Positions 10,101 through 20,217 of a stretch of 64,000 nt of DNA are shown here, in pieces. Under the pieces are notes generated by a model. It saw only the letters and a list, made by a program, of their open reading frames with translations. It did no database searches and was not told the DNA's origin. The translations under genes and the position numbers were made by a program. Numbering within the stretch: the stretch's first letter is position 1; each line of letters starts with the position of its first letter. Source of the stretch: Stenocarpella maydis (lineage: Eukaryota; Ascomycota; Sordariomycetes; Diaporthales; Diaporthaceae); NCBI GenBank assembly GCA_002270565.1, contig NQMI01000076.1, forward strand, positions 1 through 64,000, given 5' to 3'.

Positions 10101-12450
10101 CGGGCACCACTTCAGGCTCTGCCAGGGGTTCGACCTCCTCGGTGTATACCTTGGACAAGGTGAGGGTCTGCGGCGGTTGGAGATCCGTCATCATCTCGCT
10201 GTCCACCATCATGGCCCTTGGGATAGTGTGTATAGCGGGCACGGTAGAAGCTAGTGAAGCCGTCCGCCTTGGTGCAATCGATCCTGGCGTGATAGAGCGA
10301 AGGCTCCTCTGCCCGGGTGTGTTCATGACTGAGTCTTCGTCACTACCTTCGAGCTCATTGAGCTCAGCAAACAAGCTCTGGTGCGGCATGCCACTTGGTC
10401 CAGAGAAGCTGCCGTTGGGGTTGGTGGCAGGGCTGCTTTGCAGAGATGGGCCGTCACTTAATTGTCTTGAGCGTCGCGACATGGTACTAAGGCTGGACCG
10501 CAATCGCATATGAGATGGAGAGTTGGGCGTCCTGGTGGGATCCCTGTAGTCACCCTCGTCCTCGCTTGCAGACGTCGAAGCAGTGCTCTCGTACGAGTAT
10601 TGCTGGTTAGCTGCCAGAACAGGTGCCCGCTTGAGGGCGTTGGCCCTGACTGTGGCTCTCTTTGAGGGACTCTCAGTCTCGGTGTCAGAGCTGAAAAAGT
10701 CTTCAGCGCCAGTATGGAAGTCGTCGGTCTCGGTGCCACGCTCATGGGCTGTCTCGAACGCATCCGTAGTCTCGTGCATCTCATTGGCCGTTTCAAACTC
10801 GTCCGTCTCTGTGGACTGGAAAGCCACGTCGGCAAACCGGGCGGAGTGGCCCAGGGGCGGAGAGCCCTTCTGAGTCGCAACCTCCTCCCAGTCGGGGTCC
10901 TCCAGTTGCAAGATCTCGGCCTTGACGGCGCGCGAAGTACCCAGCTTATCGAGCTTCGCTGGTTTCTTGAATTCTCGGGACTTGGCCTCTCTGGCACGCC
11001 TGTGGTGAGGCCGCTCAGCAGGGTCGCTGCGCATCTTTTCAATCTCATCCCTGGCATCCTGGAGCAGTCGCTTAAGCTCGAGCTTCTCGGTCTTCTCTCG
11101 GTGGACGTTGGTGCGAAGACTCTGGATCGTACGCTGTGCATGCTGGAGGGAGGTTTTCAAAGTTTCGCTCTCGAGATGGGAATGTCTGGGTGTCGGCTTG
11201 ATGGGAGAAGGAGGAGGGGAATTGTCCGGTGTCAGGTTACCACCGGCATTCTCCAGGTCATCCTCGCTACTTCCAGAGGGTGTGTTTCGTTGGCTGGTCC
11301 TTCCCCTCTCGAGTGAGATGGCCTTTGCGAGCTCCTGGTTCTGGCTGGTCAACTCGTCGATCTTGCGCTGCATCTCCGCGCGCTCGCCCTCGGCTATCAC
11401 GGCATTGCGCTTGGCGATTCCAAGCTCGATATCATGGTGCTTGACGGCTGCCGCGTGCTCATCAGCAAGCTTTGAATGCGCAGTCTTGATCTCGTCGAGC
11501 TCCCGTTGAGTCGAGTTCTTATCGGCCTGGAGGAGGTTGAGTGAGTTGGTCAACTTCTTCTCCCGGTCCGATGCGTCCTTTTGCGCGGCCATGAGTTCTT
11601 GGATCTGCGTCTCCAGGTTCCAATTCTCGTCCTTGTAGCGCATCTCGCTCTCATCAAGGTCCCTCATTCTCTGTTGGAAGCCTTCCACCTCCCTCTGCAG
11701 GCTGGACTTTTCCGACTTGGCATCTTTGAGCTCTTCGTCCCTCTCCTGGAGGAGGGCTTGCAGGTTTCGGACCTGGGTGATGAGCGACGTACTGATCTCG
11801 GCGGCAAACTCGATATCATGGATGCGGTTGGCAGGCTGATTGCGCAATTTACGGTTCGGCACGCTGAACTTGCTGGGCGACCCGGTGGCTAGGCTTTCGA
11901 ACTTGTCGAACTTGTCGAACTTTGAAGGACTGGCGGACCTCTGAGGCGAACACTGTCAGCTAGTGCCGTGTCTGGACCAGAATTCGATCTTACTTACCCT
12001 GACTCCGCTCTTATCCGGAGTAAAGGGCGTGCCCACAGTCACCTCGCTGCTAGGGAGCCGCTGCTTGGGAAGAAAGGCCCTGGCACTCTCCCGTGCAACC
12101 TCGTTGAAGTCCTTTTCGATGCTCGTGAGTTTCTTCCTGAGATCCGGCGACAGTTCCTCCTCGGCCTCGAGCTGCTCCACCTCCCTCAGCCGGTCCTCGA
12201 TCTCCTTGCGCTGCTGAACCAAGGCGGTGCCGAGCTTGCCGGCCTCTTCCATGCGCCTGTCGGTGTCGGCAAGGTGAGCCTCGAGTGCCTGCTTCGCAGA
12301 CGTCGCGGAAGTACCGGGGCCGAGCGCAAAGGAATGTGAGTCGAAGCCGGCGTGTCGCTGAGTTGTGGGAGTGCCGGTGGAGAGGAAGGGATCAGGCTCT
12401 CCCTGGCCGAGGACCAGGGATGGTTTGTCGGAAGCCATCGAGGTAGCCAT
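7129..12450 (-). CDS. apsA: Cortical nuclear-migration protein ApsA/Num1, PH domain
   Basis: Two exons, complement(join(7129..11940, 11998..12450)), 1754 residues. ApsA/Num1 (Mcp5 in fission yeast) sits at the cell cortex, binds phosphoinositides through a C-terminal PH domain and anchors dynein or mitochondria to position nuclei. Seen here: a coiled-coil N-terminal half (Glu/Lys/Gln-rich heptads, about residues 60-480), a Ser-rich acidic middle, a striking Val-Glu-Pro repeat array (about 745-1130), and a PH domain (about 1475-1585) containing GEYLWKYTRKAGRG. The 57-nt intron has donor GTAAGT and branch GCTGAC and joins at a codon boundary. The start is the first ATG of exon 1; the frame extends upstream only to a TTG. 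A second ATG lies four codons downstream. Family assignment rests on architecture and the PH sequence. Confidence 0.9.
9010..10170 (-). repeat. apsA: Intragenic Val-Glu-Pro repeat array in apsA
   Basis: About fourteen imperfect units of the form (L/F/M/V)SxIxxxxVEPxxEP run head to tail. Four consecutive units also carry a longer insert containing VRVVEYV and PKPPPAEL. At DNA level the units are 60-110 bp direct repeats. Num1/ApsA proteins are known for variable internal repeats; this particular unit is described from the sequence only. Confidence 0.85.
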
Positions 12451-15400
12451 TGTGTCGCAGCAACACAAAAAGCCGCCGCACGATGCCTTCGGCCAGCGCG
12501 GCGTTGCTAGACCATGGACAAATGAGTGCAGGCGAGGGCGTGGCGTGAGTGTGTGTGTGTGGGGGAGCGGCCGAGTTGTTGAGAATTGCCCGAAGGGGGG
12601 ATTATCCGTTCCACTCTGCGGTAGAGTGACCCCGCGCTAGATCCGGTCCGCCCAGATGAAGGGGATATCACACGTGAAACGCTGTCTAAGTGGTGGCTGC
12701 CAAGAAGATGAGACAGCACGCGTGGAGTGGGCCGTGAAAAGAAGGCGAGACAAGGAAGAGAAGGCGACAGCCAGCGGAAAAGACTGCAGGGTTGGAATGA
12801 GCGAGACGAGTGAGCCGCGTTGCTGTGTTGTTGTGTGTTGTTGTCGTGTTGACCTGGGGCCAGTCCCTAGGCTCAGGCTAGCCGTGATAAACGAGAAGGG
12901 GGTGGGGGGGTTGGTGTGCAGGCGCAGATGGTTGCAGTCAACTGGACCCCTCACGGTCCTGGGCAGGCTGGCAGGTCAGAATGATTGCGCCAGCCTGCAG
13001 GCAGGGAGATCGAAACGGAGTTGGGACGAGCCGGGATGGGCAGGGCAGCGACAGCGAATTAGGGGGCGCGGCCAAAATCGCAAACAGGACCAGGCGGGAG
13101 CAAGCAGGCGCACTGTTGGCGTTTTTAAAGAGGCGAGGCGGCACGGCACGGAATGGTATCGTGGGTGAAGAACCGGGTTGAATTTGACTCGGGTCGAATG
13201 GATTACAAGAATTAGAAATCTCGGTCTTCGGGGTTACTGCTCGACAAGCACCGCAGTACAGGCCGATTAAGACGACTGTGGTGGGCAGGTCGAGACAGCA
13301 AGGTTGGTCGCAATCGCTGCTGATAGAGGGAGTGGATGGAGCGGGAGAACAGGGTCCCGGGTCGTAGTGAGAACAGGACAGCAACAAAGAGCAGGCAGGC
13401 AGGCAGGCAGGCAACCAAGGACTTCGAGAAAGGGACAGGTAAGATAAACAAAGATACGGTACAGCCGCAGCCCAGCCCAGCGTGGAAGTCAGAGTCTGGC
13501 TGGAGCTACGGGGCGCGAAGGGGAAACCGAAGGGGAAGAGGGGGGGAAAGGGGGACGAGGTCGAGGTCGTAGGTCAGGATAGAGGAAGAAGTCTGGCCTG
13601 GCTCGACCCAGTTCTCTATCCCTCTCTCACACAGTCTCTCTCTCTCTCTCTCACGCACAACGGTGTCTCGGTGAGGGAAGGGGCACGGGCAAAGAGCAAA
13701 GAGCAAAAAGAAGGAGAATAGAATGGGAAGGGGGGCCCTCGAACAAGCGAGAGATTGAGATTGAGGTTAATGGGGACAGACCTCATCGACAGGGCCCGGA
13801 AGAACAGGGTGTGGATCTAAACGAAATCGCCTGCTGACCTGTGATGATCCACCATTTCATCTTGTCCCCAGGGACAAGGGCCATGACCGAGAGGAGTTCG
13901 CGAGGCCGGGATGAGGCTGGGTCGATACATTTCGTCTAGGTTGTACGCGCTAATGGTCTATCTCCTACTATGTATGCAGCAATCATGACCCAAATCACTG
14001 CCACAACGCAGATGCGCGATCAGCAGAATCAACATCAGCATCAACATGGCCAAATTCATGTCAACAAGACGGCCAGACCGGGGTGGGGTAGGCAGCTTGA
14101 CAGAACGAGTAATTTTTCTGCAGGCGACGTCTAGTCCTCCAGGCCCCGGGAGAAGATATCGTCCCGGCCTATCTGACCTACCTAGGTATATTACATAGCA
14201 TACTACCCTAGCATGCACTGCAGAGTTCGTCCTCCGAGGCAGCCGTATGCGTGCCAGTAACAACAAAGTCCTGTGACGTGCATCAGCCTCGGGTCTCCCC
14301 CAAAAGAAGGCCTGGTACCAGCTGTCGTCCACGTGTGAAACGTGCACTCGTAAGCCCATCTTCATCAAGTTGTGGAGCACGAGGCACATCCGGAAGAAGC
14401 TGGCAGGCGAGCGGGCTGGATCTCGGCTGCTCAGAGAGAGGAGACCCGTCGTCTGTGTGGTAGCATGTGCATGTGAGAGCGCACTGGAGCACTGGAGCAA
14501 CGGGACGGGGACCATCGAGGATCGAGGGATGCGTTGTGCAAAACCCACTTCCCCGTGTTCACGCATGCACACCTGGTGTGCTAAGCATGTATACTTTGCC
14601 CGTGACACAGCTGCACTAGGTGTCTCCTCTCCATAGCAACCACCCTGCCACGCCTTCAGCCTCTGTTTAGTCTCGACGCGGGTGGTGCACAGCATATCAT
14701 CCTGCAGCTGTTTCGTGCTACCCAAACGACCGTCCGGAAGGAGCAAGGTGCTGACCATCCACCCTGCCGTCGATGCGCTGGCAGCACCGTGACTCAACCT
14801 CTGGCCTGCTTGTCACGCTGTAAGGATGCATAACAAAACGCGCTTTGCTCATTAAGCCCCGCCAGGGGTCTCCCTGGCTCCAGCCCTGGCCTTGGCATGC
14901 ACGCGCCTTGCTCACGCCAGGCACCGATAGTCGCAGCGGTGCCGTCACGGCGACAACATCAAAACAGTGAAAAAAGGGCCAGAGATTGCGATTATGCGGC
15001 TGTGAGATGCTTCGCGGGGGGGGGGGGTAGGCAGCATAGCATCATCCCACAACCCGCTCTGTCGTACAACCTCCATTCATCACATTTATCTTTTACACCC
15101 GGGAGCTTCAGATGCGGAAGACCGGGACACAGGTCACAACACGGCTGGGCTATATCCTGCCCAGAGGATCATGACATGTTCACTTACACTCAAGCCTCTT
15201 CCTCTGCACTTACTTGGCTGAACGGGGAGGATAAACACCAACATATCATTCGCGTCATAGCGAGTCAGAGGGTTATCCCTCGATCCAAAGCGCACGCCCA
15301 CACACCTAAGACCGACTTTCCTTCCTGCACGCTAGGTATAGTTGTCAGTTAGTGTGGGTGCTGGGTGATGCACCTGTGTCTTCCGTTCCTATGGATTTGA

Positions 15401-16112
15401 GTATCCGGTTCCTAGTGAACTGCCAATTCCAATCCGTTTCAGAACATCCATCAGCCCAAGGCCAGACTGGTTCCAGGACTTGAACCGTTTATATTGCACG
15501 CCGAGCTATCTCGGAGGTGCAAGCCTGGCGAGCCTTCAGGCAATGCTAGATTGTGTGCGACGTCTCAGCCGCAACATCTCAACAGTCTCGCGGTTTTCAA
15601 ACTCCCGGTGCTGCCGGTAAACACCTGCAAATTTTTATTCAAAATCATCGCTCTGTCCTATCGTGCCATTTGGGACTGTGTCATGACGGACAATGTGCAT
15701 AATTTGAGGGCGTGACAGCCCCTAGAGCCCAGTCGAGCCAGGCCAGCATGCCTCTGGGCCAACCAGGCCGTGCTTGTTCTCGTCAGTGACTGCCCTCTCT
15801 CCAAGCGAACGCTAAGAAACAACTGCGATACGTTGAACCTCGGATCCCACGTGAAGTCGTCTAAAATGCTTCTTGTGTCCTGTAGCATATTGTCATGCGA
15901 GTATTTCAATCTGTAGGGCTTGTCTCAAAGCACTAAGGAGCGACCATTAGTCACTCCGCAGGGCCCTGGCGGATGTCTTGCCGAGCGCAGGGGCGGCTGC
16001 GGAGAAATCGCCGCCGCCGCTTTGAAATGCAGGCACATCCAATCCATCGAATCTCCCATTGCCACTTCTTCTTGACACTGTGATACCTCGAGAGATCCTC
16101 GAATCAAGAACG
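12451..16112. other. Long intergenic region between apsA and CWC24
   Basis: 3.66 kb between divergent genes, unusually long for this window. It contains low-complexity tracts: a GT run (12549-12560), GCAG repeats (13391-13413), a TC run (13635-13652) and a 12-G tract (15016-15027). A stop-free stretch on the minus strand (13958-14797) has no ATG near its start and no recognisable protein. One TACCTAGGTA palindrome lies at 14179-14188. Most of it is probably 5' UTR and promoter sequence of the two genes; a non-coding RNA cannot be excluded. Confidence 0.4.
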
Positions 16113-17177
16113 ATGGAGGAGAACAAGGCTTCATCGCCCGAGGCACCTGCGGCACCTGCGGCACCTGTCGCACCTGTCGCCGTCTTCAAGAAGCGAGGCG
16201 CAAAGGCCAAGGCGAACTTCAGAAAGCGGCCTGCAACGCCACCACCGGCAAACAGCGACAGCGACGACTCCGACTACACCTCCGCAGAGGACGACCAAGG
16301 CAGGAGGGTCAAGCGCAGGAAGAGAAATACGGGCGTGGTCACAGCATCCTCGAGGGACAATCCCGCCGCAGACAAGGACCTGGCCGCCTCCGTTTTCAGC
16401 GCCGACCGCAGCGTGCCCATAAGCAACTCCAACGATGCTACGAAACAGAGTAATTGGTACGATGAGGACGCAAAGGACGCGCTCTCAGCCAAGAACCTCC
16501 TAGGTTCAACGCGTGCTGTGCCAGATTCACAGGGGCCAGATGGAACCTACAAGGGCCTGGCGAACCAGACCTCCTTCATCCAGAAGAACCCCAACGCGCC
16601 CAAGAAGCATGTCGGCCCTATGAAGGCCCCGACGAACATCCGCACCATCACGGTCATGGACTACGCGCCAGACGTTTGCAAAGACTACAAGCAAACCGGT
16701 TTCTGCGGCTTCGGCGACAACTGCAAGTTCCTGCACAGTAGAGAGGACTACAAGCAGTCGTGGGCACTAGACAAGGAGTGGGAAGACGTCACCAAGGGCA
16801 AGAAGAACCTGGGCGGGACGGTGGTGGCCAGCGCCGACCGGAAGAACAGGACGGCGGACGACGACGACGACGACGACGACGCAGAGGAGGCGCTGCTGGA
16901 GAATATCCCGTTCGTCTGCCTCATCTGCCGGGGACCTTACAAGGCGCCCGTCATCACGCGGTGCGGCCATTACTTCTGCGAGCCGTGTGCGCTGAACCGG
17001 TACCGTCGAGATCCGAGCTGCGCGCAGTGCGGCGCGGGCACCAACGGGGTGTTCAACTCCGGGAAGCGGCTACAGAAGCTGTTGGACAAGAAGAAGGAGA
17101 GGCTAGCCAAGAGAAGACAGGAAGCCATCGAGAGAGGCGAGGAAGTCAGCAGTGATGAAGGGCAGGGAGCAGAGTAG
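16113..17177 (+). CDS. cwc24: Pre-mRNA-splicing factor CWC24
   Basis: Intronless, 354 residues. CWC24 (RNF113A in animals) is a spliceosome component that binds the 5' splice site before the first catalytic step. A low-complexity Pro/Ala-rich N-terminus and basic stretch (KRRKRN) are followed by a CCCH zinc finger (C189-x8-C198-x5-C204-x3-H208) with the typical REDYKQSWALDKEWE tail, a run of Asp, and a C3HC4 RING finger starting at C269 (CLIC...CGHYFC...CAQC). CCCH plus RING in this order is diagnostic. The frame is open upstream to a TTG at 16059; the ATG at 16113 is used. The gene lies about 0.8 kb ahead of ATG3 on the same strand. Confidence 0.95.
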   Translation: MEENKASSPEAPAAPAAPVAPVAVFKKRGAKAKANFRKRPATPPPANSDSDDSDYTSAEDDQGRRVKRRKRNTGVVTASSRDNPAADKDLAASVFSADRSVPISNSNDATKQSNWYDEDAKDALSAKNLLGSTRAVPDSQGPDGTYKGLANQTSFIQKNPNAPKKHVGPMKAPTNIRTITVMDYAPDVCKDYKQTGFCGFGDNCKFLHSREDYKQSWALDKEWEDVTKGKKNLGGTVVASADRKNRTADDDDDDDDAEEALLENIPFVCLICRGPYKAPVITRCGHYFCEPCALNRYRRDPSCAQCGAGTNGVFNSGKRLQKLLDKKKERLAKRRQEAIERGEEVSSDEGQGAE

Positions 17178-17978
17178 GGAAGGGCCATGTGGACACGGCA
17201 CTTGGTGGAAAGTATCGCCGCCAGCGTAGCCGCCAGCCGGCCAGCCTGTCCTGGGAGATGGTTGAGATGGAGCTGGGGTTCTTCAGAGACTGGTTCCCAG
17301 TCTCGGCGCTATATGATGGTTATGTAAACAGCATAGAAATACCTAAAGAGCATGACTCCTAAATGGAGGTACCTAGGTATAAAGTCCCGTGAGCTCAACA
17401 AGGTGCCTGAGTTGCAATGGGCAGGGACCTCGAGGCAAGCGCCGTCTTTCAAAAGATCACCTCCAAAAGCCACACCGTCTGGTCCGGAGTCCACGCTTGG
17501 CATGTATACAAGCCCTTTGATATTTCTCATTCAGGCATAAAGCCTCCATTTCATACAGTGGTAGATTACTATGTACTTGTGTGTTCGGTTCGCTAGGAGA
17601 TACTGGGATACCCCAGGTATCCACTACTCATAGCCGGGCTTACACAAGCAGGACGGGGCACCCTGCCCGGCAGGGTGCGGCAGCAGCCCCTCATTGCTCC
17701 CATGTGATTGATCCTGGCTCGTCATCGGACCCTGGTGAGCAGCTGGGCAGACAGGCCTCTCCCTCTCTTTATCAAGCCGCCAGGCAGCCTCGGGCTTTGA
17801 TGACCTCCAGTACGAACCAAAGACCGCGGGTTCCTTTTTACTCTACCTAGAATTATCCTTCTCCCTCTTCCCCCACGAACCTAGGTCTGATATCCCAGCT
17901 CCTCGCTCGGCACAACCCCTCGTTCCTACCGAACCTCGCAAGGCGAACCCTCCAGCGCCGATCGCGCAACCCATCACC
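17178..17978. other. Intergenic CWC24-ATG3
   Basis: 0.8 kb holding the CWC24 3' region and the ATG3 promoter. It contains one copy of a dispersed repeat (17436-17605), a TACCTAGGTA palindrome (17370-17379) and a shorter ACCTAGGT (17879-17886). No gene seen. Confidence 0.4.
17436..17605. repeat. Dispersed repeat, copy 1
   Basis: This block shares several islands, in the same order, with 38952-39234: CAAGCGCCGTCTTTCAA, then CTACGCTTG-like and GTATAC, then GCCCTTTGATATTTCTCAT, CAGGCATAAAGCC and an ending near GGAGATACTG. Between the islands the copies differ in length and sequence. It looks like a decayed non-autonomous mobile element. No terminal repeats or coding capacity were identified. Confidence 0.6.
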
Positions 17979-19195
17979 ATGAACATCGGCAACCCACTCT
18001 ATTCCATCGTCAACAAGCTGCGGGACACATACACCCCCGTCAGCAACACCTCAACCTTCCGCAAGACAGGCCAGATCACGCCCGAGGAGTTCCTCGCCGC
18101 CGGCGACTACCTCGTCTTCAAGTTCCCCACCTGGTCCTGGGCCGACGCCGAGCCGTCGTCGAAGCGCGTCAGCTACCTGCCCGCCGGGAAGCAGTTCCTC
18201 GTCACGCGCAACGTCCCCTGCCACCGCAGGTTAGACGCCGACTTTGCGGGCGATGCGGGGCACGAGGAGGCGCTCGTGAACGACGGCGACGACTTCCGGG
18301 GCGAGAAGGGCGGCGATGAGGACGGCTGGCTGAGGACGGGCGGCCTGTCGAGCAGCCAGCCCTTGAAGATCAAGGAGATCAGGACGGTGGACGACGCTGG
18401 CAACGTGGGCGACGGGCAGGTCGTGGATGATGATGATGATGATATCCCAGACATGGAGGACGAGGACGACGATGAGGCGATCATTCGGGAGGCGGAAGGC
18501 GATGGCCTCAACAGGTATGTCTGCGCTATGGAGGCGCTGGTGCGCGGACGCATGTCCATGGCACTCCCGCTGACCGATGCTTGCCAACAGTGGCCGCCGA
18601 ACATATACACTCTACATCATGTACTCTCCGTACTACCGCACGCCAAGGCTCTACATGTCCGGCTACCTGCCGAACAGCCAACCGCTCCCACCACACTTGA
18701 TGATGGAGGATATTGTGGGCGACTACAAGGACAAAACCGTCACGCTCGAGGACTTCCCCTTCTTCGCCAATAACATAAAGATGGCCTCGGTGCACCCCTG
18801 CAAGCACGCCCCGGTCATGAAGACGCTGCTTGACCGCGCGGATGCGGCGCTCAAGATACGGCGGGAGAAGCTCAAGGCTGGCACGGCCACGGGCTCTCTG
18901 GACAAGGGCATGGAGGGCCTCGTGGATGAGATTAACAAGCTCGACGTGAGTGGCGCCGCCTCTGATGCCGCGGAGAGCAAGGGGAGTGGCGATGAGTGGG
19001 AGGAAGTCGGGCACGACCCAGATGACGAGGTTGCCATCCGGGTAGACCAGTACCTGGTAGTGTTCCTCAAGGTATGTACCGCTGCGTCGAAAGGACTTGG
19101 ACCGAGCCATGGCTCTACATACTGACTCGGCTCAAATACAGTTTATTGCGAGCGTGACACCAGGCATCGAGCACGATTTCACCATGGGCGTCTAG
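17979..19195 (+). CDS. atg3: Autophagy E2-like conjugating enzyme ATG3
   Basis: Three exons, join(17979..18514, 18591..19071, 19142..19195), 356 residues. ATG3 is the E2-like enzyme that transfers the ubiquitin-like protein Atg8 from Atg7 to phosphatidylethanolamine during autophagosome formation in the cytosol. The N-terminus ([14 protein letters not shown]) is the membrane-sensing amphipathic helix. The conserved core [15 protein letters not shown] follows, then a long acidic flexible region, then the catalytic HPC motif with Cys at residue 249. The C-terminus HDFTMGV is typical. Introns have donors GTATGT and GTATGT; the first has branch CTGAC. Exon 3 codes for only 17 residues but is required for the family ending. 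Length and motifs fit a functional enzyme. Confidence 0.96.
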
Positions 19196-20217
19196 ACTAG
19201 CAAGCGCGACGTGCTTTTATCTTCTTGGCGTTCAGAGACGGAATCTAGGATTGCGCCGCCACCCACAGCGTGAAGCGCTCAAGGTGAGGGCAACAGGATA
19301 GGCGTTCGTATCAAGAGCGTATCTGGTCATGGGAAAGAGCTAGATCTCAATTGAAGTATCACGGACTCCCTTGTGGTTCAACGGTAACCTCCTGTGGGCA
19401 GCCTCCTGTGGGATATCGCTGCATGGGACACTAACCGGGCTGCTGCCATATGTGACATGCGTAAGCCGGGAGTACCTAGGTAGGCGCTGTGGTGCATGAC
19501 GATATGTCTTTTTGTGCAATGTAGTTTTCCACCATCATTCTTACAACTCTTCTGCTTCGTATATGCCACTATGGTATTAGGCGTCTGCCGCCAACCTTCG
19601 ACTTCATCTCCCGGCGCTGCGGATTTTCCCCATGCGTATAGATTTGTCGTGCCGGCCTATGATCCCACTCGTCCCGAACCACTTCTACTTACGAGTCACC
19701 AGAGCTGGTGAGATGGTCATTGCTAAGGGCATTTTCATTTCGGCTCTAAACTTCGATGAAGCAATCTAAACGTTCAGGGGGCCGGTCAACGGCAACCTTA
19801 GATCCACGGGGGGGCCCTGTGGGGTTGCGCAATTACGTAGGTATACGTACGTACTGGCACAACCCCGTAGGCCAAGACTCGGGGGAAGGCGCGCCTAAGA
19901 GGTCGGTCGCAGCGGCCGGTAGGCGGGCGGCGGGCAGTGCCCAACATTCGCATTATTATACTCTGCTCCAACCAGGAACTAAGCTACGAGCTGACGACGT
20001 CCTTCGCCCCCGTCGAGCTTGGCGACACCCTCTAGCTCCTTGCAGCCCTTTCAAAGCTCTTTTTGCATCTCTCCCCTAATTCCCACTTCCTCGGATGATC
20101 TACGCCTGCCGGCTGCCCCTATTCGAGACGGAGCGATTCGCAGCGCCCGGCCCGGCTGCTTGAACGACTTCACCACGACACAACGTCCACGACCTCGACA
20201 ACCACTCTATCTTCACG
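19196..20217. other. Intergenic ATG3-SLA2
   Basis: 1.0 kb of 3' UTR and SLA2 promoter. It contains a TACCTAGGTA palindrome (19473-19482). A tRNA A-box-like stretch near 19373-19390 lacks the remaining tRNA parts. No gene seen. Confidence 0.4.

Noticed and set aside
13958..14797. 280-codon open frame on the minus strand
   Set aside because: It starts from TTG, the peptide is low in conserved-looking structure, and there are no supporting introns or family resemblance. It is probably a chance frame in GC-rich DNA.
15016..15027. 12-G tract as a possible G-quadruplex or origin element
   Set aside because: A single homopolymer run (a second lies at 55174-55185) is common microsatellite content here; no surrounding structure supports a function.
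19363..19450. tRNA-like stretch (GTGGTTCAACGGTAACC resembles a tRNA-Gly D-arm)
   Set aside because: No anticodon stem or TTC arm with matching acceptor stem follows at the right distance.
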